Shown here: positions 13,006 through 27,287 of the stretch, one piece after another
How the letters are laid out: each line of letters begins with the position of its first letter
How positions within the stretch are numbered: position 1 is the stretch's first letter
Assembly: GCF_000091045.1 (NCBI RefSeq)
Contig: NC_006693.1
Coordinates: 358,299 to 418,298, forward strand
Direction: 5' to 3'
From: Cryptococcus deneoformans JEC21
Lineage: Eukaryota; Basidiomycota; Tremellomycetes; Tremellales; Cryptococcaceae
DNA: 60,000 nucleotides
Position numbers and translations under genes: made by a program
Notes under the pieces: model-generated
Seen by the model: only the letters and a program-made list of their open reading frames with translations
Told to the model about the DNA's origin: nothing
Databases searched by the model: none

Positions 13006-13514
13006 TAATGACTGTAATGGATCCTCCTCGAGTGACAGTATCGGTACTGAGGGATGTGGCTGCGGCAATCAGCGTATGATGACTCGCCGCGCAGATGCTC
13101 AAGAAGCAAATCCGAAGGGAAAAGCACAATTATTGTGCCAAACGCGTCGCGTCGATATAAGCAAACAAAGCACTCAAATGAATAACTTCTCCAACCACTG
13201 CATTGTGTATCACTTTCGTTATATTCCCTCGTGGCCAGACTCTAGATGTAAATCAGGCGTCCGATACAGCGCTTTTAACATCTAGGTGGCTTACACTACG
13301 AGTACTATAGCTTTTGCAAACCCCTATGCCCACTCACTTTTCCGTCCGTTTTTGTCTGCACTGTCGTGCGGGTACTGAAAACAATCTTTATTTTCCAGTC
13401 AGACTATCGTTGAATACATCACGCTGTATAGTCGTCATCATCTGTTACACATTGGTCGATGCCTCCATTATGGTGTTTGATGCGTAGTAGCTATCCTCCC
13501 AAGCCACCAAAGAC
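13006..13514. other. Gap: promoter of unknown gene and 3' flank of Gemin2-like gene
   Basis: About 500 bases separate the ATG of the unknown minus-strand gene from the stop of the next minus-strand gene. Apart from an ACGCGT cluster near 13142, I see no gene or RNA here. Short open frames in this stretch lack splice sites, conservation cues and good starts. Confidence 0.5.
13142..13152. promoter_or_regulatory. ACGCGT (MluI cell-cycle box) with adjoining CGCGT
   Basis: The sequence ACGCGTCGCGT lies 137-147 bases upstream of the ATG of the minus-strand unknown gene. ACGCGT is the known recognition core of MBF-type (Mbp1/Swi6) G1/S regulators in fungi. Two overlapping cores in a promoter are unlikely by chance, but there is no binding evidence. 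Confidence 0.4.
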
Positions 13515-14829
13515 CTACTTGAAAAGATTTTCCAAATCATCAAGCAAATCTCGTTGGGCCCATCCAGCAACCACAGCATGTACAACCACCCAGCACCTCG
13601 CAAGCATCTCATCTACGTTCTCCTCTTCGTCTCCCTCGTTCTCTGTGGATGCCGTCACCAATCTCCAGCCTTGACCACCGAGCTTCCATCCTTCACTTAC
13701 GTCCCTCGCTACGACCCCACGAATCCACCGCCAGCCTGCAACCCTCATAGCTGCACGTGCAAGATCTCGAAGGGTCGATATTTGCCCCCCCGAAAGATGA
13801 GAATCGACAATCATGAGAAGAGCCAAGATCCACTGCGCGTAGTGAGGAGGAAATGGATTGGGAGGCCGAGCTGTTGAAGACGATGCAGGAGAAGGAGGAT
13901 TCATTGGCCCGTCTGGTTGAGTAGGGAGGAGCTCAGGTGATGTGGGAAAGGGAGGTGGAAGTTGGGTTATAGATTCAGTCAGCCAGTGGGCAAAATGTGA
14001 GAGGATTCGGACAGCTTCATTCTGTGGTTACATATTAGTCACGGTATATGTTTAATCGCAAAAACGACAGCTTACCGAGTTTAGTCCTTGGACCACACTG
14101 ACGAGGGGTTCTCTATGTTTACCCCTCTTCCCTTTCAGTTCTGCGGAAGACTCTCCGTTGGCTCCTTGGGCATTCTGATTATCGCTTGCTCCTTCATTCA
14201 TGGCTTCTTCCTCTGTCAACTCAAAAGCCCTTTCTTTGCCCTTCGTGCCTCTCTGTAATGGCTTCGAATACTGCTCCATGGAATAACCATTGATGAACAT
14301 GTACCATTCGGACCGTCGATTTGCTTCGGGTAAAGGCGGATATTCTTGAGGATACGGTAGAGGTGGTGACGGAGGCCAACTTTCAGCCAAGTTCTGATAA
14401 TGATAGAGCAGAGAAGATTAACTGGTCAGCTTATGCCAAATGTGGAGATTGTGACGCATTACCTGCCTTTCGATAATTTTGGAAATGAAGAGGGAAGAGT
14501 ACTTCCCAGCTTCCTTGGGGCAACGCCATATGTCTTGTACCAGCCGGTTGGCCACTGTCTGGTCTGACTTCCGTCTCATTCTCTACAGCCGGTGTCCATC
14601 CTTCCATTCGTGTAGACCAAGGTAATTCCTCGTTGTTCCTCATAACCATTGCCAGATATTGTGCTCCATCTTCTGGTACGCCATCAAAATCGGCTGGGAG
14701 GTCTGCAACAGGCAGACATCGCGCACGAGGGTTGGGGGAGCCTGGCTCCTCTTGGTTTGTTGATGGAGCGGGAGTAGTGGAGACACGGGCTCTTTTCCTG
14801 CGAGCTGCTTGCTGACCCGGGCGAGGCAT
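13515..14829 (-). CDS. Gemin2/SIP1-like protein, spliceosomal snRNP assembly
   Basis: Three exons (14829-14467, 14393-14076, 14021-13515) encode 395 residues. The N-terminal motif CLPVADLPADFDG followed by GAQYLAMVMRNNEELPW resembles the Gemin2 family signature (leucine-proline segment, then an EYL-VR helix). The C-terminal part, with YAQWILALLMIVDSHLSG and repeated helical runs to DLLDDLENLFK, resembles the Gemin2 helical domain that holds Sm proteins during snRNP assembly. Between them lies a Ser/Pro/Gly-rich insert that is longer than in animal Gemin2. The first intron again appears to use a GC donor (AAG then GCAGGT); a GT donor one codon later would break the frame. Family assignment rests on motif pattern and length. 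The divergent partner is ARO2. Confidence 0.7.
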
Positions 14830-14967
14830 GTTTTTGATATGTGGCTATTTGTCGCTGTCAGTTTTCGAAAAGAATTGACGAAAGCAAACGGGCAATGAGG
14901 CATCTCGAGCCGAAAGTCCCCTCGGACCGACTGAGTAAAAATATCCCCAGCCATGGCCGCCTTTTTT

Positions 14968-14973
14968 TGACTC
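14968..14973 (+). promoter_or_regulatory. TGACTC, GCN4-type half site upstream of ARO2
   Basis: TGACTC is the core of the binding site of GCN4-type bZIP factors, which switch on amino-acid biosynthesis genes in fungi. This copy lies about 105 bases before the ARO2 start codon, in the 248-bp divergent promoter. Yeast ARO genes are known targets of general amino-acid control, so the placement is sensible, but a 6-bp match is weak evidence. Confidence 0.35.
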
Positions 14974-15077
14974 CAAAATTCAGAATCGTCCTTCGATTCC
15001 TACTTGCCCCGGTTTTTTATCCAGCGAATTCACTCCTCATTTTTTCGTTCACCGTCTATATTCTCACTCAAAAGACA

Positions 15078-16564
15078 ATGTCTAGCTTCGGAACTCTTTA
15101 CCGAGTACACACTTACGGCGAAAGCCATTGCAAGAGTGTCGGCTGTATCGTTGACGGCGTCCCTCCTGTAAGCTCCTCAGTAAATTGTCAATCGATCGGC
15201 TACTGATTTATTATTCCAGGGACTTCAATTGACAGAAGCCGACATCCAAACGCAATTGTCTAGGAGAAGACCTGGACAGAGCGATATTACTACTGCTGTT
15301 TGTTTCATCCTCCTTGAAAATATTTCTGAAAGCGTACACTAACCGCGAATTGCAGCGATCCGAGTTCGACACTGTTCACGTTCAGTCTGGTACCGAGCAC
15401 GGCGTTACTCTTGGTACTCCTATCGGCCTTCTTGTCCACAACAAGGACCAGCGACCTCATGACTACGCCGAAACTGACCTTTACCCCCGGCCTTCCCACG
15501 CCGACTACACCTACCTTGCCAAGTACGGTGTCAAGGCCTCTTCTGGCGGTGGTCGTGCGTCCGCGCGTGAGACTATCGGACGAGTTGCGGCTGGTGCGAT
15601 TGCGGAGAAGTACTTGAAGGAGGCTTTTGGCGTCGAGATTGTTGCCTTTGTCGCCAGTGTTGGCAAGACCGCTTTGCCTTTCGCCGACGAAGAGGATGAG
15701 GTTTTGGGCAAAGCGTACATGGACCTTGTGCAGACTGTTACTAGAGAGGAAGTTGACAAGGAGATCACCCGATGCCCTCACAAAGAGACTAGCAAAAAGA
15801 TGGAGGAGACTATTCGTGCTGCCAAGGCCAAGGATGATTCCTTGGGTGGTTCCATCACCTGTGTTATCCGTCGATGCCCCCTCGGTCTGGGTGAGCCCTG
15901 TTTCGACAAGCTGGAGGCTGTCCTTGCCCACGCCATGCTTTCTATCCCCTCTACCAAGTCTTTCGAAATCGGCTCGGGTCTTCGTGGATCCACTTTCCCT
16001 GGTAGTCTTCACAACGATCCTTTCGTGGAGGGCGTCGATGAAAAGACCGGGGGAAGAAGGTTGAGGACTGTGACCAACTGGAGTGGTGGTGTTCAAGGAG
16101 GTATTTCGAATGGCGAGGATATCTACTTCAGGCAAGTTCAAAGCTCCGACCTCAGTGTGACATGGCCTAATGCATATGTTTAGAATCGGTTTCAAGCCTC
16201 CTGCGACCATCGCTCAAGAACAGTCTACTGCCAGGTACGATGGTTCCGAAGGCGTGTTGGCTGCCAAGGGCCGACACGACCCCTGTGTCGTTCCTCGTGC
16301 TGTTCCTATCGTGGAGACCATGGCTGCTCTGGTCATCATGGAGTAAGTATCTATTTCATCTTTCTTATCATGGATCGGTATTGATTCTGTCTGTGTTCTA
16401 GCATGGTCCTCCAACAAAATGCCCGATTGACTGCCGCCTCTCTCCTTCCCGACCTCACCCACTTGCCCCCTACAATGGTGCTTCCAGGCAAGAGTACCGT
16501 TCAGAAGATCAGGGAGGGCCAGAGCGTTGGAGAAGTGCAAAGTCAGAAGGTTGGTGAGGAGTAG
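15078..16564 (+). CDS. ARO2: ARO2, chorismate synthase
   Basis: It catalyses the last shikimate-pathway step, EPSP to chorismate, using reduced flavin, and feeds synthesis of the aromatic amino acids. Five exons (15078-15167, 15220-15297, 15356-16131, 16184-16342, 16402-16564) encode 421 residues. Signature stretches are [28 protein letters not shown] followed by [22 protein letters not shown], and [15 protein letters not shown] near the C-terminus. Active-site His and Arg residues are present. Intron 3 has a GC donor in perfect context (CAG then GCAAGT at 16132) with a TTTAG acceptor at 16183; it restores the conserved [11 protein letters not shown] join. Reading through would give a stop. 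A long open frame on the opposite strand is a codon-bias shadow. Confidence 0.97.
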
Positions 16565-17081
16565 AGAAAATACTTTGATTTCATAGAGATGAATTGAGAT
16601 TAATTGTGAATTCTGGTATCGGCTCAAACGCATTGGCCTCCATGCGTGACTATCGATCTCCTACGTGCACAGTAGCACATATCCGAGCAGGGTATTGGAA
16701 CGCTTTCACCACGGGATGAACCACCAGATTATAAGTATCACTACGTACTGCTACTAGTACCGGCCTTCTAGTATTTGCACCATAGTCCACGCGGCCGACT
16801 TTTGTAACGATCACGTGACTTGAGTGGTGGAGGAGCGGCGGCCGCCGAGCCAAGGACGAGATCACTTCTTATTATTACAAGCGGCGACAAGACATCATCC
16901 GAGAACGAAGCAGCCAAAGTTATTCGTCGATCGGTCGATCTCTGTCATTTTGCATCTGCGCTTCTCCCCTCTTTAGCTGCTGTACTTTTATACCTTTCTA
17001 CTCCAGCCATAAACCTACTGTTCATACATGGCAGTTGACTCCGACCCCTTCAAAACTCGATAAGCCTCTCCAAGCACCGAG
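16565..17081. other. Gap: ARO2 3' flank and JmjC gene promoter
   Basis: About 520 bases between two plus-strand genes. It holds a TCACGTGA palindrome at 16811-16818 and otherwise no gene or RNA that I can support. Confidence 0.5.
16811..16818. promoter_or_regulatory. TCACGTGA palindrome (CBF1/E-box type) upstream of JmjC gene
   Basis: An exact copy of the 8-bp palindrome seen in the SPB4-SCO1 promoter, here about 265 bases before the JmjC start codon. It matches a CBF1-type bHLH site; function is inferred. Confidence 0.35.
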
Positions 17082-21568
<4,487 letters not shown>

Positions 21569-22428
21569 TTGATCGTTGGAAGATCTGTACGAGAGGGGAG
21601 GAGAAAAAAAAGGTTATCAATACGTTTGGCGAGGGAAGGAATGTATTTTTATGATTGTCTATATGTATACTGCAAGAAAGGCAATGTAAACCAGGGATAG
21701 ATGATGCAAGGCGGTCTGTCATGTAAATGTGGCCATCCAGTAATACAATTGAACGGAACGAAAAAAAAAATTAAAAAAAGATCTTCGTCTCTACAATTCT
21801 TCGATCGTCGCGAACAACGACGGGGCCGAGAAATGATGGAACCGACGCTGGGGGGTTTGCAGCCAAACTTGTAATGACAAGAGGCTAAACTAAATCAATT
21901 AGGGAATTCAAAACAGGATTTAGGACATCCCTAATAATAAAGCTGGTTTAAGTCAGAACTCAGAAGCCATAACTTTACGTAAGAAATTGGTATTAGCTGT
22001 CAGACTGTTTTCGTTGGAAATAAAGAATATCTTCTTTAAATTAGCTTAGATCCAGGAGGTGAGAAAGAATGTGCTGGAATCTCGCTCGGAGACCACCCGA
22101 CGACGGCCTTTACATAGTTAACAACAGTCAATTCAGATCTTCGTATCTCTTTGGGCTGACGATGTCTCTGGAAATCGATCAAAGCAGTATATAAATAAGC
22201 ATGTAAATACCTATATGCAAAATACAAACCTCCCTGCCAAACTTCGTTCTGAACTAATTAAGACCATTTCATAAACTTCATCTCAACTTCGTAACATGCA
22301 TCATGGGCGGAGCAAATGGCTGAAATACTGAAGATCATTCATCAGTAAGGAATCTCTAAAATAAACACGGCTAAATATATGCTTATAATATTTACTGATA
22401 GTTTCATCCAATAAGGGACACAGAAACC
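21569..22428. other. Gap after JmjC gene, AT-rich, no gene seen
   Basis: About 860 bases with no supported exon. It includes the 3' flank of the JmjC gene (short A runs near 21604 and 21765). From about 21890 it becomes AT-rich and stop-dense in all frames. The missing N-terminal half of the relic described next would lie here but is not recognisable. Confidence 0.5.
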
Positions 22429-24755
22429 ATGCCTATACAGACGTTTAATGCCTTCAGCAAGCGAAAGTGTAAAGTGGTGCTAAGGGTCTCCTCCCTGCCG
22501 TGTGACAATCCTCAGGAAAGCGAAGAAGCGTCTCATATTGTCCGTGGCAATTTCCTTTGCCGCACCTGTACGGTCGGTGGGAGCCAAGCGGAAAAAAGGC
22601 ACTCGGAGGTTCGAGCACTTCATCGAGTGAGTGATCTGTGTTCTTAAGTTTTTGCAGCTTTTATATGCCTTTACTTTAGGATGACAACCCTCCTCGAACC
22701 AGGCAAAGCAGCAAGGCCAGTCTTGAACAGCAGCTCGACGACCTGGCTATGCAAGGTGGCTGGGTGGATGTTGTCAAAAGGCTTCAAAGCCAAACGGGCC
22801 GGGAACCAAGGATTTCTTCACAAATGATTGGATAAGTAAAACTATCCCGCAGACCAGGAAACTCAAGGCCCAGAAAAAGACAAAGGATGAGATTTATAGG
22901 ATCATACGTGATTGGTTTGACCAGCAGTCAGGTCTGAAAAGGAATCCTCTGTTGGATGTAGCTGGTAAGTTATTGTCACATAGTAAAAGCTTCATCTAAC
23001 TGGCACTCATTGTTGAACAGGTATTTACTCAGCACCTTCGTACAAACAGTCTCGGAGAGCAGTGTACAAGATAGTGGTGAGGAAAGACCAGAAAGTTACA
23101 AAGGGAAAATTAATATAGAGTATAGAGTCTGGCCGAAAAAAAGACCACATAGTCATCTATCTAAATGAGCAGCTAGACTAACTCCGTCACTCATGTAGTA
23201 AGGTCTCGATCCGGCGCGCGACACGCCGTTCGGGTTACTACACACCTACTCTTTGGGTACGTATCATGAAATATGGATGGCGACATGTCGTGTCCAGGAT
23301 GCCAAAGGATCGTGTTGACATTCTTGTGGCGAAGTTAGATTTGGCCGCGAAGGATTGTCTAGATACCGACAAACGTGATGCTTCATATATCTGGCAGTAC
23401 TTTCATTCCCTCAGCGGGCGGCATTACAGATTCCTCTCACAGTCCCTGCCATTACAGCTCTTCGGGATTCTCACCAAAGATGAAGACAAGATAGCATGTC
23501 AGCTCATGCTCTCCATCGCGTCTTTAGGTGCTCATCTTTGGTTCCCCGTAATAAAAAATTTGGATAAATACATAGTATGTCACAAAGCAGACCTCCAATT
23601 TCAGTGTTATTCGGCTTACCATACAACGCAAAACTAGAATGATCTCGAAATCCAGATCGCAAATGTACAGGATTCCCTCGATGAGATCAATCCAGATTTT
23701 ATTACAAAAAAGCCGAAAGTCCACTATCTCTGCTATGTCATACGAGACGTGCTTAGGTATGGTCCGGTAATGCATCAAACAACAGAACGGCACGAGAATT
23801 CGGCAATGTCGTTCGGGGTTGCACTATACGTGGGAATGGCCAAGCCAGTAGCTAGCCATGATGTGGCGGCTTGGTTTGCAGCTGGTATTTGTGCACATTT
23901 CATAACTGGTGGTCTCTTTGCCACAGAAACTGGTATATGGGGAGCAGGTAAAAAGGGACTAGAACTACGACAAGATCGCGGTCTCTGCACCTATCGTAGC
24001 TGGTCTGTTCCCAGGAAAGCCAAGAAAGGTATGTTCTGACTTTGAAGCCCTATATCACAAATTCCGTTGACGATTCATGCCCGCCAGGAAGAATTATTCG
24101 CCCTGGCAGGGCAAAAAGACCGTAAATTGCACACCGTCGAAGCTGCTTCGGGGGACCAATGCAAAGTGGGCAATTGGGTGGCTTGTAGGGATGGGGTAAG
24201 TTAGATGACAAAGGGGCATTTTGCCTGTACCAACCATAGTGGAATCCAACGTGTGCTTCAATCTCTGATACGTGTTGATGCTGACTCCCTATTAAGGCCG
24301 TGCTTTTTCGTTTCGCAGTAGAGCATGATTGTCTGAAGTCTAATTGTCCCATTCGAAGTCTTCGACCCCGCAAACAGGAGCGCCAAGTAACTTCTAAGAT
24401 GGCTTATGGTGTGGACCATGTGGACGACGAGCATTTTGTGATCAATTTGCTCTCACTTCACAATCCTCACCTAATACGGGAAATTCTGCCTCCGATGCTG
24501 ACACAGCCAAGACGGATATTTGAAGATCGTGAAGCTCACATAGAGCAAATGGTTCGTAAATTGCAGACTGAATCGAACCAGTGTGCAATGGTACAGTGGG
24601 CAAAGTCCTCGGATTCGATCTACCTATGTGCTTCAAGCGCAACGGTGACAAGAGGTGGCTGTTCCACCGATGTGTTGGATGAGCGAGAAAATGGGAGCCT
24701 GGGACACGGAGGATTCCGAGAGAGACCATTTGTGGCGTGGCAGTTGCATGGCTGA
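22429..24755 (+). pseudogene. Decayed, 5'-truncated copy of a dispersed basidiomycete gene family
   Basis: Pieces in different frames match, in order, motifs I know from a large multicopy basidiomycete protein family of unknown function, often associated with repeats. They are a DNP..SE..SHI stretch with LCRTCTVGG and AEK (22.5 kb), KDFFTNDWI (22.8 kb), NPLLDVAG (22.95 kb), a degenerate DTP..LLHTYSLG then KYGWRHVV (23.2 kb), HYLCYVIRDVLRYGPV..TTERHE with HDVAAWFAAG..AHFITGG (23.7-23.9 kb), and CKVGNWVAC, EHDCLKSNC, QER and FVINLLSLHN (24.1-24.5 kb). Several introns still splice in silico (22630-22682, 23576-23638). At least two frameshifts break it, near 22800 between the TG and KDFF motifs and near 23258-23266 between LG and KYGW. 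The family's N-terminal part is missing. I read it as a non-functional relic rather than an active gene. Confidence 0.65.
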
Positions 24756-25337
24756 TTCTTACATATTCTTTCAGATTCTATAATAGTTTCTTTCTCTTCT
24801 TTATGCATTCATAGACACCTCACAACACGGTGTACCCGTTGCTGAAGTGAGGAACAGCTCCAGTTCTCCCTTGAAGGATAACTACTTTGAGAAAGGGCTG
24901 GAGGGATGAGAGAGATAGGCAAAATGAGCGGTTGGCAGATTAGAGATCGAGAATAGTAAAACCTGATATCTCGCTGAACGAACATCAAATCACTCCTTAT
25001 GTATATTTTATAATCTGGCCTCTATGTATGTCAGTTTGATGTCAAGTCAAGCATGCATCAATTCTGATATTTTGCAAGCTGGGGTCATATCATATTGCCG
25101 TCTCACTGCGCCTGATATTAGAGTAAGTGATTGATGTCAATCTGAGCATCCGGGAGGCATCAAATTCCTCAAGGCTCAAACTCGGTTCGCCGGGTATCGT
25201 TACGTAAGTTAATTCTTCCACGTCAGCATATTCCATGTGTTGTGTTGTTGTTGCTTTTCTCATCGTTCGTCGTCCTGACCGACGTGCAGTGCGAGTGGCA
25301 GCGCGTGGTATCAGTCTGCAGCTTGCAAGCGCAAACT
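24756..25337. other. Gap before dihydrofolate synthase gene
   Basis: About 580 AT-rich bases between the relic and the 5' UTR of the dihydrofolate synthase gene. No gene or RNA is supported. The last 150 bases probably contain its promoter and first untranslated exon. Confidence 0.45.
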
Positions 25338-25464
25338 GTAAGTTGTGTATCCGACGTCAACTATCCAAAACCGTTTGAACCGCACCTTACCTTGGGTAGA
25401 TATATCCCGTCTACTTCACTTTAAGAATTTTGCATCACTAACCTGTTTTAACTGTTCCGCTTAG
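25338..25464 (+). other. Probable 5'-UTR intron of the dihydrofolate synthase gene
   Basis: A GTAAGT donor at 25338, a CACTAAC branch-like site and a CCGCTTAG acceptor at 25464 end three bases before the ATG at 25468. The coding region itself has no intron. Inferred from splice signals only. Confidence 0.5.
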
Positions 25465-25467
25465 ACG

Positions 25468-27078
25468 ATGGAAACCATGCCCGGCCCATCCAAGAAGATG
25501 GAAACCATGTCTGACCCATCCGAAACTGAAAACCCACCTCATATCGAGGCCGCCGACCAAGAGATCTATACTTCTTCTAGTTCCACTTCAGCCGCCGATT
25601 CTTCAGCAACTGGTCTCGGCGAAATCGACCTCGGTCTCTTACGAATGCAGATTCTGATTTCAGCCTTCCCCCCTTTGTTGGTCCCTGCCATCCATCTTGC
25701 CGGCACCAACGGCAAAGGTTCGGTTTCCGCCCTTCTAGAATCCTGTTTCCTCTCCGCCGGCTTTCGAGTGGCGCGATACAATTCTCCGCACTTGCTCGAG
25801 CCGAGGGATGCGCTTCGTATTGATGGGTTACCGCCTACCGAGGGACAGTGGGAGGAGGCGGTGAGAATTGTGAAGGAGATTGATAAGGAGAGGAAGGTGG
25901 GAGCGACGGTTTTCGAGATTACCACTGCTGCTGCATACTGGTTGATCTACAATACGACTACTTGGTGCAAAGGGGGGGTGGATGTGATGATTATTGAATG
26001 CGGGATGGGCGGTGCCAGAGACGCCACAAATGTGATCCGGGCAGACACCGTCCTTGCTTCAGCACTCACCAGTGTGGGATTGGATCATACTGCCTTTTTG
26101 GGTGAGACAGTGGAAGAGATCACAAAGGAGAAAGCTAGTATTGCGGTCCAGGACGCGGTGTTTGTGATAGGGCCGCAACAGTATGAGGGGGTGGTTGATA
26201 TGGCGAGAATGACGGCAGAAGAAAGGGGTGCAAAGGTTTTGGAAGCGCTCCGGACGGAGAGGGTGTCGAAAGAGATAGATGGACAGGTGATGTCTCTCAG
26301 GCCTTTTGAAGCGCCGCGTCCTGTGGAAGTGCGCACCTGGCTTCCTTCAATCCCTACTGCTACCGCCTCCTCTAGCAGTCGCCGTACCAGAAGCAGCGAC
26401 CGCAACCGCAACAGCAACAGCAGCAGCATCACGACTCAATTATCTCTTCCTGGAAATCATCAGCTTGATAATCTATCTGTTGCCCTTACGATCCTCCACG
26501 GCATACGGCACGACACTCGCGCAAAACAAATTCTACCTCTTCTTGAAAAGTTGACAGATGCCGCTATACAGCAAGGAGTAGCTTCTTGTCAGTGGGAAGG
26601 CCGTTGTTCATGGGTACACTATGTCGAGAATGATCGAGGCAAACGACATAATTTCCTAGTTGATGGAGCGCATAATAGCGACTCTGCAAAAGTCTTACGG
26701 GAATACATTGATTCACTATTAATAAAGGAAAAAACCGATCAGAAACCGCGCTTTCGGTTCATCGTATCTTTATCTGCATCACCAGGCAAATCCATCGATA
26801 GTGTGCTTTCCCCCCTCTTACGGCATGGCGATGAGATTGAGGTGGTAGAGTTTACGACGCCGGTGCAAAATATGCCGTGGATCAAGGCGGTGCCAAGGGA
26901 AGAAGTTGCACAAACTGCGGGACAGCTGTTAGGGGAAGAAGCGGTTAGTATTGGTGGGATAGGGGAAGATGGTGTAAGGGATGCTTTGCGGAATGCGAAG
27001 AGTTCCGGGAGATTGGCGGTTGTGTGTGGGAGTTTGTACCTTGTGGCCGATGCCTATCGATTACTGAGGGGAGGGTAG
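25468..27078 (+). CDS. FOL3: Dihydrofolate synthase (FOL3-type)
   Basis: It joins glutamate to dihydropteroate with ATP to make dihydrofolate. It is an unbroken 536-residue frame, with no coding intron. The P-loop is HLAGTNGKGS at about residues 76-85. An Asn after GT, as here, is typical of the FOL3/FolC branch, whereas fungal folylpolyglutamate synthases usually have GTKGKGS. Other Mur-ligase landmarks are YNSPHL, EITTAAAYW, ECGMGGARDATNV, TSVGLDHTAFLGETVEEI and LVDGAHN near the C-terminal domain. The first 20 residues are two copies of a ten-residue unit (METMPGPSKK, METMSDPSET), a recent tandem duplication that also duplicates the start codon; translation could begin at either unit. A low-complexity Ser/Arg/Asn insert lies near residue 305. 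Upstream is a gene-poor relic region; downstream is the F-box-like gene. Confidence 0.88.
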   Translation: METMPGPSKKMETMSDPSETENPPHIEAADQEIYTSSSSTSAADSSATGLGEIDLGLLRMQILISAFPPLLVPAIHLAGTNGKGSVSALLESCFLSAGFRVARYNSPHLLEPRDALRIDGLPPTEGQWEEAVRIVKEIDKERKVGATVFEITTAAAYWLIYNTTTWCKGGVDVMIIECGMGGARDATNVIRADTVLASALTSVGLDHTAFLGETVEEITKEKASIAVQDAVFVIGPQQYEGVVDMARMTAEERGAKVLEALRTERVSKEIDGQVMSLRPFEAPRPVEVRTWLPSIPTATASSSSRRTRSSDRNRNSNSSSITTQLSLPGNHQLDNLSVALTILHGIRHDTRAKQILPLLEKLTDAAIQQGVASCQWEGRCSWVHYVENDRGKRHNFLVDGAHNSDSAKVLREYIDSLLIKEKTDQKPRFRFIVSLSASPGKSIDSVLSPLLRHGDEIEVVEFTTPVQNMPWIKAVPREEVAQTAGQLLGEEAVSIGGIGEDGVRDALRNAKSSGRLAVVCGSLYLVADAYRLLRGG

Positions 27079-27287
27079 TTATAACACATGTAACGTCTGT
27101 CGTACTTGGACGCAGCCAGTAGGCAAGAATACGCAGTGAGAAGACCGCCGGACAGGAGATTGGCGGCGAAGAGCGAAACGGGCTTCGCCGCGACGGAGGG
27201 GGGGCAATTATGTGGGGGAGTGTAATTAAGCGATATATAATTGTTGTTTGTCGGCGAGTTGGAGCCCCCCCGCAACTCCTGCCCAGC

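Noticed and set aside
12833..13129. An upstream extension of the unknown gene reaching 13068 or beyond
   Set aside because: The frame is opened only by a TTG after a stop; no ATG or convincing upstream exon was found, so the ATG at 13003-13005 is preferred.
15305..16210. A 301-codon open frame on the minus strand opposite ARO2
   Set aside because: It exactly mirrors the highly biased codons of chorismate synthase; it has no recognisable domain, and the plus-strand protein is certain.
22429..24755. An intact host gene with multiple introns
   Set aside because: At least two joins between family motifs cannot be made by splicing without breaking frame, and the family's N-terminal half is absent.
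25468..27078. Folylpolyglutamate synthase (MET7) instead of dihydrofolate synthase
   Set aside because: The P-loop reads GTNGKGS, as in FOL3/FolC, not the GTKGKGS typical of eukaryotic folylpolyglutamate synthases; some uncertainty remains.
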